A stretch of 41,021 nucleotides of DNA. Source: Tissierellales bacterium (GTDB lineage Bacteria > Bacillota > Clostridia > Tissierellales > VENL01). Where the stretch lies: assembly GCA_028280805.1 (NCBI GenBank), contig JANQLB010000011.1, positions 1-41,021 on the forward strand. The letters run 5' to 3'. The notes beneath the pieces are model-generated. The model was not told the origin of the DNA and ran no database searches. It worked only from the letters and a program-made list of their open reading frames with translations. Of this stretch, positions 18,585-27,775 are shown in pieces (position 1 is the first letter of the stretch; every line of letters starts with the position of its first letter). Position numbers and translations under genes: made by a program.

Positions 18585-18910
18585 ATAACCATCCCTTCGA
18601 TAAATTTTATTGTAAATATAAGCTTTATTAATTAATATCTTTATAAAGTTCTACTGATTTTTATAATAAAAATTATTCTTAGCAATTGATATTATAACAT
18701 ATAAAATGTATATAATCATTAAAGTTAAGGCAATCTGACAAGAAAACATTTCGTTTATCACCTTATTTCAATAAAAAAAGATGCTTTTTCAGCACCTTTT
18801 TTTGATTTATCCTATAGCTTACAACTCTAACACTCACATTTATAAAATTATGAGTAATACACTTACATCAAATTGAAAATTTGGGTAATTGCATCAAACT
18901 GAGTCTTGCT
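18585..18910. other. 326-base intergenic region
   Basis: Contains the upstream region of the Gate-domain pair and the terminator at 18773-18803. A short imperfect direct repeat (CATCAAATTGA / CATCAAACTGA) occurs at about 18867 and 18892, and a CTTGC/GCAAG palindrome overlaps the stop of the next gene. No coding potential or recognised RNA was found. Confidence 0.5.
18773..18803. terminator. Terminator of the activase operon
   Basis: A 6-bp hairpin with loop GAAAA (18780-18796; one G-U pair on the minus strand) has T-runs on both sides: complement of 18773-18779 for the minus strand and 18797-18803 for the plus strand. It lies about 115 bases after the stop at 18911. Confidence 0.75.
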
Positions 18911-19891
18911 TTATGCAAGTTTCTGATTTTCACTGTTTAATGAATTAGTCCATTTACCACATTTATCACTATATCTAGCGATGACTTTTCCATCGGAATA
19001 AATTTCTATAACCTCACACATATTTGAACAGTCATTACATTCAAATCCCTTAACATTATACTCATTTTCAGCAATATCAATTCCTTTAAAGCTTGTTGTT
19101 CTTTTTTCTTTTATTTCTTCCTTAGCTAATATTGCTGCTCCAATTGCTCCCATTACCTCATGATGTTTAGGAACATAGATTTCTGTATCTAATGCTTCAA
19201 CAAAGGCTTCTTTTATACCTTTATTAGCAGCTACTCCGCCTTGAAACACTATAGGAGCTAAAATATCCTTTCCTTTACCTATATTGTTTAGATAATTTCT
19301 TACAAGAGCTTGACACAATCCTCTAACTATATCTTCTTGATTGTGCCCTAGCTGCTGCTTATGAATCATATCTGACTCTGCAAAAACTGCACATCTACCT
19401 GCTATTCTAACAGGGTTTTTGGCTTTAAGTGCTAATGCTCCAAAGTCCTGTATTGCAATACCTAACCTTGAGGCCTGCCTATCTAAAAAAGAACCGGTAC
19501 CAGCAGCACAAACTGTATTCATTGCAAAATCTGTTACAATTCCATCTTTTAAGACTATTATTTTTGAATCCTGTCCACCTATTTCTAATACAGTTCTTAC
19601 ATTAGGAACATAATTTATTGCTGCAACTGCGTGAGAAGTTATTTCATTTTTTACTATGTCTGCACCTAATATAATATTGGCTAAATGCCTTCCACTACCT
19701 GTAGTTCCAACACCTTTTATTTCAAAATTATTGATTTCATTTTTTATTTCTTTTAAGCCTTTTTGAAGTATATTTATTGGTCTTCCTTGAGTTCTGAGAT
19801 ATTTCTTGCTTACAATGTTATTGTCTTTATCCATTAATACAATATTTGTACTAACTGAACCAACGTCAACTCCTAGGTAAAACTCCTGCAA
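18911..19891 (-). CDS. BadF/BadG/BcrA/BcrD (HgdC-type) ATPase activase (326 aa)
   Basis: ASKHA-fold ATPase that uses ATP to drive single-electron transfer to a partner iron-sulfur enzyme. Seen: phosphate-1 loop GVDVGSVSTNIVLMD at residue 7, EIGGQDSKI near 107, NTVCAAGTGSFLDRQ near 129 and AGRCAVFAESDMIHK near 164; the Cys in the last two are the ligands of the dimer-bridging [4Fe-4S] cluster in HgdC. An extra C-terminal CNDCSNMC cluster is unlike minimal HgdC and typical of the activase domains fused to DUF2229 proteins. The start is TTG after AGGAGG. It overlaps the preceding gene by 26 bases, implying translational coupling. Confidence 0.88.
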   Translation of the reverse strand: MQEFYLGVDVGSVSTNIVLMDKDNNIVSKKYLRTQGRPINILQKGLKEIKNEINNFEIKGVGTTGSGRHLANIILGADIVKNEITSHAVAAINYVPNVRTVLEIGGQDSKIIVLKDGIVTDFAMNTVCAAGTGSFLDRQASRLGIAIQDFGALALKAKNPVRIAGRCAVFAESDMIHKQQLGHNQEDIVRGLCQALVRNYLNNIGKGKDILAPIVFQGGVAANKGIKEAFVEALDTEIYVPKHHEVMGAIGAAILAKEEIKEKRTTSFKGIDIAENEYNVKGFECNDCSNMCEVIEIYSDGKVIARYSDKCGKWTNSLNSENQKLA

Positions 19892-20975
19892 TATTTTTCT
19901 CCTCCTTTTTTCTATGTAATAAATCTACAAAAGCTTCTAATCTTGTTAAATATCCAGCTTCTCCTGTCATCTCGTCAACTATCAATGTCATTATAGGAAT
20001 ATTATAATCATTCTGTATGGTAGGCAAAATACTTTCAGCAACGATTTCCGGCATACACGTTAAAGGAAGTATCTGAATAATTCCATCATAATTAGCTTTT
20101 GCATACAATACACTACTCCCAATAGTTTCTCTACCGTGTCCTCCGACTAAAGTACTTAAATAAGGCTTAGCCGCCTCCCATTTTTCTTTTTCTTCTTTAG
20201 AACCAAATGGACCCGGTAACAAATGATGTTTAACCCACTTTGAAGGAGTAAGAGATTTATCTATGTGAACTCCTAAATGTCCTAGTTTTCTTTCAACATA
20301 TAAGTTTGCAAAGGGTTCTATTATTGTATATATTTCTCCTACAATTCCTATCTTAAGAGGTACTTTTTTTTCATCTGTTTTTACTTTTCCTATTTTTAAT
20401 TTCGTATCTTCTATAAGCTCTAGGGTCTCATCAACACCATAAACTAACTCAATCATAGAGTGAAAAGCATCCATAATTATATCAACTTCAACACCATTTA
20501 TCGCAACTGGTCTTATTTTATTTGCTAGGTCTGTAAGTTCATCTGCTGCTTGTAACACTTTTGCACCTCTTACTATATTTTTTACTATTTTATAAAGGTT
20601 TTTTGTATTAGCAGCTTTCATTATCCTCTTAACTAACTCCATTGGTTTTCCATCTGGTGGATCTAATGTAATTATCTCTACATCATATCCTAAATCCCTT
20701 AATATCTCCTGTTCTACTAAAGAATAAAATCCAAACCTACAAGGTCCACAGCTTCCAGTTATTAAAATAGTGTCTGCTCCTTTTTCTATACTTTCAATAT
20801 AGTTTCCAATATTAATTTTTAACGGCAAACAAATTGTTTCAGGAGAATATTTTGTTCCGATTTCTAAAGTTTTTTTACTACATTTAGGCGGAGTTATAAC
20901 TTCATTTCCCAAATCCTCCATAAGAGCCTTTGCACTAATAAATGTATTACCCATGTGTGGAAATGTGAGCTTCAT
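19866..20975 (-). CDS. HgdB-like CoA-protein activase / 2-hydroxyacyl-CoA dehydratase family protein (369 aa)
   Basis: Iron-sulfur protein related to 2-hydroxyacyl-CoA dehydratase subunits and to the C-terminal part of large acyl-CoA dehydratase activases. Candidate cluster ligands are PETICLPLKI near residue 52 and SCGPCRFGFY near residue 85, plus Cys near 298 (LTCMPEI). The segments GRETIGSS and EMTGEAGYLTRLEAF match repeats also seen in the neighbouring 332-aa protein (EHTGEAGVNTRIEAF), so the two are paralogous. ATG follows GGAGG. It overlaps the upstream gene by 29 bases and the ATPase gene by 26. Substrate is unknown. Confidence 0.82.
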   Translation of the reverse strand: MKLTFPHMGNTFISAKALMEDLGNEVITPPKCSKKTLEIGTKYSPETICLPLKINIGNYIESIEKGADTILITGSCGPCRFGFYSLVEQEILRDLGYDVEIITLDPPDGKPMELVKRIMKAANTKNLYKIVKNIVRGAKVLQAADELTDLANKIRPVAINGVEVDIIMDAFHSMIELVYGVDETLELIEDTKLKIGKVKTDEKKVPLKIGIVGEIYTIIEPFANLYVERKLGHLGVHIDKSLTPSKWVKHHLLPGPFGSKEEKEKWEAAKPYLSTLVGGHGRETIGSSVLYAKANYDGIIQILPLTCMPEIVAESILPTIQNDYNIPIMTLIVDEMTGEAGYLTRLEAFVDLLHRKKEEKNIAGVLPRS

Positions 20976-21945
20976 TTTTTTTCCTCCATTTTATCATATC
21001 TATAAAAGCTTCAATTCTAGTATTAACACCTGCTTCACCTGTGTGTTCATCAATAGTTAACAGAGTGAAAGGAATTGTTTCTTTTCTAGACCTTCTTTCA
21101 ATTATGTCTAATAAAATTGAATCAATACCACATCCAAATGATGATACATATACAATTCCATCTAACTTTATCTCCTCCATTATGGCAAAAGCAGAACCTA
21201 TAATTTTGCTTCCAAAGCTCCAAAACATTCTCTTTGGTAATTTTGAAGAATATTTTCTAGCTTTATTCTCATCAATCATTTCAGGTGTGATAATGTTTAT
21301 ACCTTTGTTATTGATTTTTTTTATAACATTCATGCTTATATGTTCATCATAAAGATTATATGAATGTCCTAAAATCATTATTTTAGGCTTATTATCATTA
21401 TCCTTGGTTTTGTGCGTTATTGAAGAATTATACATTTTTATGGCATCCATAGGAATTATGCCTTGATTAAGCAGCTTTATATATTTTTCATAATATTTAA
21501 AAGCTTTATTGTATGCTGAACTTATCTTTATTAAACTTGGAGTAAAATATTTACCTCCTTTTATAATTGAGTTAACTATATTAATCTTTGATTTTCTTAA
21601 ATCTATGTGAATATCTATAATTGGAGGTAAATCCTTAATTGAATTTTTAATCATTTCTGGCAGACCAAGAAATTTTGGACATATAAACTCCTTTTTATAA
21701 ATACTTATAAATTTAGGAATGAACAAATAGTCAACCCTATCTTTTAAATCACATACATGACCATGAAAAACCTTTACAGGTAAACAGGCTTCATCTACAC
21801 ACGTTGATACACCTCTATCTAAAATATCTTTATTAGTTTTACTAGACAATACTATTTCTGCTCCTAACTCACTAAAAAATTCTTTCCACAGTGGATAATA
21901 ATCAAAAAAAAGCAATCCTTGAGGAATTCCAACTTTTTGTCCCAT
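20947..21945 (-). CDS. DUF2229/HgdB-like iron-sulfur protein (332 aa)
   Basis: First gene of the activase operon. The N-terminus VGIPQGLLFFDYYPLWKEFF and the Cys-containing STCVDEACLPVKVFHGHV near residue 50 match the DUF2229 part of large single-chain acyl-CoA dehydratase activases. Further Cys lie at FICPKF and FGCGIDS. Here ATPase, DUF2229 and HgdB-like parts are three separate, overlapping genes rather than one giant protein. ATG follows GGAGGG. No acyl-CoA transferase, dehydrogenase or electron-transfer flavoprotein gene is nearby, so a normal 2-hydroxyacyl-CoA fermentation role is not supported by context. Confidence 0.8.
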   Translation of the reverse strand: MGQKVGIPQGLLFFDYYPLWKEFFSELGAEIVLSSKTNKDILDRGVSTCVDEACLPVKVFHGHVCDLKDRVDYLFIPKFISIYKKEFICPKFLGLPEMIKNSIKDLPPIIDIHIDLRKSKINIVNSIIKGGKYFTPSLIKISSAYNKAFKYYEKYIKLLNQGIIPMDAIKMYNSSITHKTKDNDNKPKIMILGHSYNLYDEHISMNVIKKINNKGINIITPEMIDENKARKYSSKLPKRMFWSFGSKIIGSAFAIMEEIKLDGIVYVSSFGCGIDSILLDIIERRSRKETIPFTLLTIDEHTGEAGVNTRIEAFIDMIKWRKKNEAHISTHG

Positions 21946-22265
21946 CTTATACCCTCCATTCTTACTTGTATATTATGGGCATTTTTATACGAGAATATAA
22001 CATAATTGTAGTTTAATTTTAACTAAAAAACCGTTAAAGAAAATTATATCTATAGTTAGACTATTTTCTTTAACGGCTTAATATAAGGTAAGACTTAAAC
22101 TCTAAATATAGGTGTAGTAATTAAGAAACTTCATGTTTTTTAGCTTTTAATATTAAATGTAGCTTTACCCATATGAGTTCATAGTAGTCTTATCTTAGTA
22201 TTTATAATTTTATATTGATAGCTTTAGAAAAATTGTAATCTATGGGATAAACATATGTTTATCAT
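21946..22265. other. 320-base intergenic region with several inverted repeats
   Basis: Holds an 18-base perfect palindrome (22246-22263) right after the stop of the next gene, a 12-bp stem with one G-U/mismatch pair between 22084-22095 and 22186-22197, and the strong terminator at 22025-22077. No ORF of note. It may be a structured 3' UTR or a small RNA on the minus strand. Confidence 0.5.
22025..22077 (-). terminator. Strong intrinsic terminator
   Basis: A 13-bp stem CCGTTAAAGAAAA and its complement encloses about 20 bases; on the minus strand it is followed by TTTTTT. It lies about 190 bases after the stop at 22266 and 80 bases before the activase operon, insulating the two. Confidence 0.8.
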
Positions 22266-23684
22266 CTAAACATTATATTTTTCCATTACAGCTAAAATCA
22301 GTTTTATATTTGTTATTAAGTCCTCTTTAGCAGCATTAGTTTCAATTGAGTTTTTAAAATAGTTAAAAAAGTCATCTGCATCTTTGAATGGAAATTCAGT
22401 TAAACACAAAAGTCTTCTCATTCTTACCTTTCTTTGTTTATTACTCATGTTTTTAATATTTCTGTTTATAAACTCTATAAAATTTTCAACAGCTTGTTCT
22501 AAATAATTTAAAGAAGCTTTTTCCTTAGATTCTTTAAATGTAAAATTTTCACGCTCAAAGCTGACATCATTAATATAAGCTATAACATTATATATAGCTG
22601 CTAAATCCTTGTCAATGTTTTTATCAACTGTGTTAAGTTCTTTAGACAAAGAACCTTTAAATTCAGATGACTTTTTATTATATTCTATAATTTTATTTTC
22701 CAATAATTTAATCTCTTGACTGCACTTTTTAAGTATGTGCTTATCTATGGATTTATTGTCTTTAACTTTATATTCATCCCAAAGTTTCAATATTTGTCTA
22801 TATTTATTTTTATCAAATCTGTAGTTTCTTTCATGTAAAATATTTAATACAACAAATCTATTCGCTAAATAAACAATTTGCTTAATAATGTCTTCTATAC
22901 TATTAATTTCTACAATCAATTCATCAATCTCTTTATATAATTTTTTTATATCTTCAATAGATAATGTATCTATGTCTAATTGATTTAACATATGAGCTTT
23001 ATGAAAATATTTGTCAAACTGTTGACCATATCCTGATGTCATAGTCCCATTTAAAACCAGCTTATATTCTTGTAAAATTATATTAATATCTTCTTCACTA
23101 TTTGAGTTAAAACTCATTAAAAGAGCATTTTTAATAATATCATAATATTTGTTTCTTGATATTTTTAATGGAATTACAGAAACAAATTCTATAATCTTCT
23201 GAGATAAAACAGATGTATCTTTCATTAAAAACTTATAAACATTTTCATAAATGACATTTATATTTATCTCCTCAATGTCATCCATATATTTTTTAACTGT
23301 ATCTTCTTTATATAAAATTTCTCCACAAATTTCATGAGTATATGATATTTCTGTTATGTAGCCTTTTAAACATAATAATAAATTATAAACATCACTTCTT
23401 AAGCTGTTAAAATATTCTATTATATTATCTTCCTGTATGTCATTGATACTCAATACCATTTTACTGATTAAATCATTATCCTTAAACTTTTGTAATATCT
23501 CATTAATATATTGACCTTCTTCTTGTAATTCAATAATAATATCATAAATTAAATGAGAGTTAATATCTAACCTAACAGAGGTTTGATATAATTCTAAACA
23601 AATCATATCTCCGATTTTAAATAATATGTCATCATTAATATTTAGAATATTTCTTCTTAAATCTTCAACTATCTGATTATTCAT
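22266..23684 (-). CDS. Helical hypothetical protein (472 aa)
   Basis: I do not recognise this protein. It is nearly all alpha-helical, rich in Ile, Asn, Lys, Glu and Asp, with coiled-coil-like stretches near residues 240-275 and 330-370. There is no signal peptide, membrane segment, Cys cluster or nucleotide-binding motif. A basic patch NMSNKQRKVRMRRLL occurs near residue 418. The ATG follows AAAGGAGAA. It is monocistronic between two terminators, with glnA upstream on the same strand. Confidence 0.8.
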   Translation of the reverse strand: MNNQIVEDLRRNILNINDDILFKIGDMICLELYQTSVRLDINSHLIYDIIIELQEEGQYINEILQKFKDNDLISKMVLSINDIQEDNIIEYFNSLRSDVYNLLLCLKGYITEISYTHEICGEILYKEDTVKKYMDDIEEININVIYENVYKFLMKDTSVLSQKIIEFVSVIPLKISRNKYYDIIKNALLMSFNSNSEEDINIILQEYKLVLNGTMTSGYGQQFDKYFHKAHMLNQLDIDTLSIEDIKKLYKEIDELIVEINSIEDIIKQIVYLANRFVVLNILHERNYRFDKNKYRQILKLWDEYKVKDNKSIDKHILKKCSQEIKLLENKIIEYNKKSSEFKGSLSKELNTVDKNIDKDLAAIYNVIAYINDVSFERENFTFKESKEKASLNYLEQAVENFIEFINRNIKNMSNKQRKVRMRRLLCLTEFPFKDADDFFNYFKNSIETNAAKEDLITNIKLILAVMEKYNV

Positions 23685-23826
23685 AACTTATTCTCCTTTG
23701 CTTAATTTACTAGGATTATTTTTATATAGTATAACATATTAACTCTTATAGTACATTATTGTATTTAATTCCATATATATTATAACCACATATCTATATA
23801 ACTAAGAGTACGATTGTCTTTAAACT

Positions 23827-23849
23827 AAAAACCGACCAAGATGGCCGGT
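23827..23849 (-). terminator. Terminator of the glutamine synthetase gene
   Basis: An 8-bp GC-rich stem with three-base loop (23831-23849, ACCGACCA with TGGCCGGT including one G-U pair) followed on the minus strand by a T-run. Confidence 0.85.
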
Positions 23850-23856
23850 TAAATTT

Positions 23857-25287
23857 TTATAAATCATAATATAATTCAAATTCTTTAGGATGAGGAATAA
23901 TATTTACTTTCTTAGCATCTTCCCTAATTCTCTTAATTTGATCTTTAATTAATCCTTCAGTGAAAACTCCACCTGCTAAAAGGAATTGGTAATCTTTTTC
24001 TAACGAATCAGCTGCTTCTTCTAGAGATTTTGGTAAAGACTTAATTTGATTTCTCTTTTCTTCAGGTAAGTCAAAAACATTTACATCATAAGGTCCAAAA
24101 CCTTCTTTAGTTGGATCAATTTTATTAATAACACCATCTAGACCTGCCATAAGTAATGCTGTATACGCTAAATATGGATTAGCAGTTGCATCTGAAGGTC
24201 TAAATTCAAATCGCTTATCCTTTGGAGATCTAGCATATCCAGGAATTCTTATAACAGCACTTCTATTAGCAGTGGCAAAACATATGCTAACAGGAGCCTC
24301 AAAGCCCGGCACTAATCTTTTATATGAATTAGTGCTTGGATTTGTAAAAGCTAACAAAGCAGGAGAATGTTTCAATATTCCTCCTATATAGTATAATGCC
24401 GTCTGGCTTAGACCAGAATAACCATTTTCATCAAAAAATATTGGTTCTCCATCCTTAAACAGCCACATATGAACGTGCATACCGTTTCCTGCTTCACCAA
24501 ATATAGGTTTTGGCATAAAGGTAACTGTTTTTCCCTCTTGTATGGCTAAATTCTTTATAATATATTTTAAAATCAAAGTTTTATCAGCCATGTTCTTTAA
24601 TTCTCCAGATTCAACTTCAATCTCAACTTGTCCTACACCGCCAACCTCATGATGATGATATTTCACTTCAATTCCAAGTTCTTCAAGCTGAAGAGTAATT
24701 TTTGATCTTAGGTCGTTTGAAGAATCTTTTGGCAGGTCAACATGATAACCTTTCTGCTTAGAAACTTTATATCCTAGATTTTGAAAATCGTTTTTACCGG
24801 TATTCCAATGTGCTTGTACAGAATCAATGAAAACTTCCTGATGATTTCCGTGACATTCATACGATATATGGTCAAATATATTAAACTCAAATTCAGGTGC
24901 AATTATATTCTCATCAGCAATACCAGTTTCTTTTAAATATTTGATAGCTTTTTCAGTTATGTATCTTGGATCTCCTTCAAACCTTTGTATCTCATCTCCA
25001 ATTTCATAAATGTCTGCTATCATATTCAGAGTAGGTATCTCACAATATGGGTCAACAAAAGCAGTAGTTATATCAGGTTTAAATACCATATCAGATTTTT
25101 CAACTGATAAAAAACCATAACTTGACCCATCAAATCCAATTCCTTTCTCTAAAATATTTTCATTAAATCTTTCTGCTGGAATTGATAGATGATGCCACCT
25201 ACCAGCCAAGTCAATAATTTTAAAATCTATTATACGTATTCCTTCCTTTTTACAAAAACTTTTTACTTCACTGACGTTTTTAAACAT
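23857..25287 (-). CDS. glnA: Glutamine synthetase, type I (476 aa)
   Basis: Makes glutamine from glutamate, ammonia and ATP; the central nitrogen-assimilation enzyme, a dodecamer in the cytosol. Seen: GIGFDGSSYGF (latch/N-domain) near residue 49, EFEFNIFD near 130 with metal ligands, GNGMHVHMWLF near 258, NPSTNSYKRLVPG and the Arg of NRSAVIRIP, and FEFRPSDATANPYL near 356. At the position where adenylylated enzymes have NLYDLP this protein reads NVFDLP, so the Tyr is Phe and adenylylation control is unlikely. ATG follows AAGGAGG. A consensus promoter lies upstream. No glnR or PII gene is adjacent. Confidence 0.95.
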   Translation of the reverse strand: MFKNVSEVKSFCKKEGIRIIDFKIIDLAGRWHHLSIPAERFNENILEKGIGFDGSSYGFLSVEKSDMVFKPDITTAFVDPYCEIPTLNMIADIYEIGDEIQRFEGDPRYITEKAIKYLKETGIADENIIAPEFEFNIFDHISYECHGNHQEVFIDSVQAHWNTGKNDFQNLGYKVSKQKGYHVDLPKDSSNDLRSKITLQLEELGIEVKYHHHEVGGVGQVEIEVESGELKNMADKTLILKYIIKNLAIQEGKTVTFMPKPIFGEAGNGMHVHMWLFKDGEPIFFDENGYSGLSQTALYYIGGILKHSPALLAFTNPSTNSYKRLVPGFEAPVSICFATANRSAVIRIPGYARSPKDKRFEFRPSDATANPYLAYTALLMAGLDGVINKIDPTKEGFGPYDVNVFDLPEEKRNQIKSLPKSLEEAADSLEKDYQFLLAGGVFTEGLIKDQIKRIREDAKKVNIIPHPKEFELYYDL

Positions 25288-25321
25288 ATGTATAATACCT
25301 CCTTATTTTTCAGTCATTTTT

Positions 25322-25350
25322 ATATTATTGGAAACATATACATTTGTCAA
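25322..25350 (-). promoter_or_regulatory. Sigma-A promoter of glnA
   Basis: On the minus strand a perfect TTGACA (25345-25350) and TAATAT (25322-25327) are 17 bases apart. The leader is about 30 nt, too short for a glutamine riboswitch between promoter and start. Confidence 0.7.
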
Positions 25351-25365
25351 CAATTTCAAGTAAAA

Positions 25366-25395
25366 GTGGCTATAAAGTTTTTACTTTATAACCAC
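25366..25395 (-). terminator. Terminator of the SLH protein gene
   Basis: GTGG-C-TATAAAGT pairs with ACTTTATA-A-CCAC around a four-base loop (one internal mismatch). On the minus strand TTTTAC follows. It separates the SLH gene from glnA. Confidence 0.65.
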
Positions 25396-25466
25396 TAAAA
25401 ATTCTTATTGCATAATTTAAAATTATTTTTATTTTAAATATTATCATTTTCTGTTTCTTTTACCTG

Positions 25467-27026
25467 TTAGTCTTCAGAACTATTTTCAAATTCTTGGTTT
25501 TGAGTCTTCTCATATTTCTGGATTTCTACCAGTACTTGCTTTATAGCTCCAATAAATGCTTTATCATAATCACTTGAATTCATCAAACTCCATCCATCTC
25601 TTAATATTTTCTCAGCATCATAATACTGATTATTTAAAAGCAATAAATACGCCTTATTCATAAAATAACATTTTTTTGATTCGTCACTTAATTCTAAGAA
25701 ATTTATTTTCATGTTTTCTACATAAACTTCTTCAATTATTTGGTCTACATCTTGACCTTCTACACTTTCAGAATTTAAAATCTCTAAATCAAAATATTCA
25801 TCACTATCATACAATTTAATTGCCTCTATATAATCCTTATTATCACTATAAATCTTAGATTTAAGAAAAATTGAATTCATTTTTTTCTCAGGGTCTAATT
25901 CTGAATCATACCATTTATCAAGTGCAAAAGTCACAATATCTAAATTTTCTAGATTGCTGTAATCTATCTCGAAAATCATTACTGACTCATCGTGTGTAAT
26001 ATCTTCTCTAGCAATATAATTTAATAACATATCTAGATAAATATAAATATCTAGTTTACCAGCTTCATTTGTTTGATTAATTAGGTAATAATTTGTACCT
26101 ACAACATTCCAATAGCCGGAGTTCTTAAGATTTTGTAATGTGTTGATAGGATTTAAGTCATATAGATGGCGTTCCTCATATGGAATATAGCGAATAATAG
26201 AAATATACTCAAGAGTAGCAATAGCTCTTCTATATAGCCTATCATCATTGCTTAATGTTATGTTTTCATAATCTCCAAAAAGCATAAACCTTCTATACGG
26301 CGGTACATTAACTAACTGTATCTTTTCTAGGTATTTATCTTTTAAAAAGTTTAAATCATTATATAACTTCATAAGAATGTGAGCAGCCTCAGCTCTCGTA
26401 ATATACTGATTAGGTCTAAATGTATTATCTTCATAGCCTTCAATAATCTTATTATTAACCAAATCATTTAAAGGTTTAATATATTTATAATCAGAACTGA
26501 TATCTTTAAAGCTAGATTCTTTATTATCTAATGGAGGTGATGTGAAAAAACTTGCTAATACAACTGCCTCTTCTCTAGTAATATACTTATTTGGTTCAAG
26601 TCTATTCCCAGGAAAAATACCTGTAAAATCTAGTTCTCTGTTCTGTTGATTAATATAATCAGCTACAGTAATTATCTCGTTATATCCCCAAAATTCTTGG
26701 TTTAAATCTATATAAGGTAATATTTTATTCGCTGTTTGACTGTCATTGATTTGGTCAGTATTATCATTAATTAAGTTTTGAATTTTACCAGCTCTATATA
26801 ATAATGTCGTATATTCACCTATGGTAATGTTATTATCTGGTCTAAAAGTTCCATCCTCATATCCATTAAATAGCTTGACATCATTTGAAGCCCACATTAT
26901 AGTTTCTACAGCCCAATGATTAAAAACATCAAAATAAAATTTAAAATTCTTAGCCATTCCCTGACTTATACTGCTAATTAGTAAAATTAATAAAATAACT
27001 ACTGCAGTAATTGTTCTTTTCTTCAT
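25467..27026 (-). CDS. S-layer homology (SLH) domain protein (519 aa)
   Basis: Exported cell-wall protein. Residues 1-25 are a signal peptide (KKR followed by a hydrophobic core, ending near GMA-KN). Three SLH motifs follow: about residues 30-75 (HWAVETI, GYEDGTFRPDNNIT), 115-165 (LDFTGIFPGNRLEPNKYITREEA) and 170-225 (GYEDNTFRPNQYITRAEAAHIL). They anchor the protein non-covalently to pyruvylated wall polymer. The remaining 290 residues are helical with tetratricopeptide-like character (DSEYDPEKKMNS region, YYDAEKILRDGW) but no recognised catalytic domain. TAGGAGG precedes the ATG. Monocistronic. Confidence 0.88.
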   Translation of the reverse strand: MKKRTITAVVILLILLISSISQGMAKNFKFYFDVFNHWAVETIMWASNDVKLFNGYEDGTFRPDNNITIGEYTTLLYRAGKIQNLINDNTDQINDSQTANKILPYIDLNQEFWGYNEIITVADYINQQNRELDFTGIFPGNRLEPNKYITREEAVVLASFFTSPPLDNKESSFKDISSDYKYIKPLNDLVNNKIIEGYEDNTFRPNQYITRAEAAHILMKLYNDLNFLKDKYLEKIQLVNVPPYRRFMLFGDYENITLSNDDRLYRRAIATLEYISIIRYIPYEERHLYDLNPINTLQNLKNSGYWNVVGTNYYLINQTNEAGKLDIYIYLDMLLNYIAREDITHDESVMIFEIDYSNLENLDIVTFALDKWYDSELDPEKKMNSIFLKSKIYSDNKDYIEAIKLYDSDEYFDLEILNSESVEGQDVDQIIEEVYVENMKINFLELSDESKKCYFMNKAYLLLLNNQYYDAEKILRDGWSLMNSSDYDKAFIGAIKQVLVEIQKYEKTQNQEFENSSED

Positions 27027-27170
27027 AATTAACCTCCTAAAAAGCTATATATATTATATTAAATAATTTCTAATCATTATATTCTGCTTTATTAGTAATT
27101 ATAACATAATAAATCATTATTAAACTTAATTTAATAGCTTTGTAATAAAGATGACATAATTTAATTAAGT

Positions 27171-27200
27171 AAAAAAGCGAGCACACAGTTATATGCTCGC
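27171..27200 (-). terminator. Terminator of the methyltransferase operon
   Basis: Perfect 7-bp GC-rich stem GCGAGCA / TGCTCGC (27177-27183 with 27194-27200), followed on the minus strand by six T residues. It directly follows the stop of the 186-aa gene at 27202. Confidence 0.88.
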
Positions 27201-27201
27201 C

Positions 27202-27762
27202 TTAAAATTTTATATTTTTACATTCATCAATTATTCCAACCGCTAATACTTTTACAGCAAACCCTCTTAGGTACTCTAGTAACTTATTTTTTAAATTCGT
27301 TACATCATTTATTTCCGGATGATAACTAATCTCCATCCTTTGAATAATATCATTAACATATTTACTAAGATATAATGTGAAATATCTTAAAACAATATCA
27401 CTTATAACTTCCATGACCTTAGTTGTTTTAATAATACTTATAACTGTGTTTACAGATTCATCATCACAGTTGCATGTATCAGAAAGAATAACATGCTTTT
27501 CTTTCTGTATTTTTTTACCCTTTTTGTACATGCTCCAAGCTACACCAAGATACATTTTACAAAATATCTTAATAAGCTTATTGTCTAAAATAACACCCTT
27601 TGATTCAAAGTCTCTTATATCATTTTTTACTAACTGAGTAATATAAACTGTTGATTGTTCTGTGAAATTGTTAAATATTAACATAATATCATTTTGAAAT
27701 CTTTCTATACATATCTTTTCAACTATACTTGCTTTATAATCGGATAAATCAACAATACTCAT
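27202..27762 (-). CDS. Helical hypothetical protein co-transcribed with a DNA methyltransferase (186 aa)
   Basis: I do not recognise this protein. It is soluble, predicted almost all helical, with a small Cys motif DTCNCDDES near residue 96 and no nuclease or ATPase signature. It starts 13 bases after the methyltransferase stop with GAGGAG before the ATG, and a strong terminator follows, so it is the second gene of a two-gene operon. A role as partner, regulator or restriction-related subunit of the methyltransferase is possible but not supported by any motif. Confidence 0.78.
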   Translation of the reverse strand: MSIVDLSDYKASIVEKICIERFQNDIMLIFNNFTEQSTVYITQLVKNDIRDFESKGVILDNKLIKIFCKMYLGVAWSMYKKGKKIQKEKHVILSDTCNCDDESVNTVISIIKTTKVMEVISDIVLRYFTLYLSKYVNDIIQRMEISYHPEINDVTNLKNKLLEYLRGFAVKVLAVGIIDECKNIKF

Positions 27763-27775
27763 TTTAATCCACTCC

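Noticed and set aside
25288..25365. Glutamine riboswitch before glnA
   Set aside because: The consensus promoter leaves only about 30 nt of leader, too short for a known aptamer.
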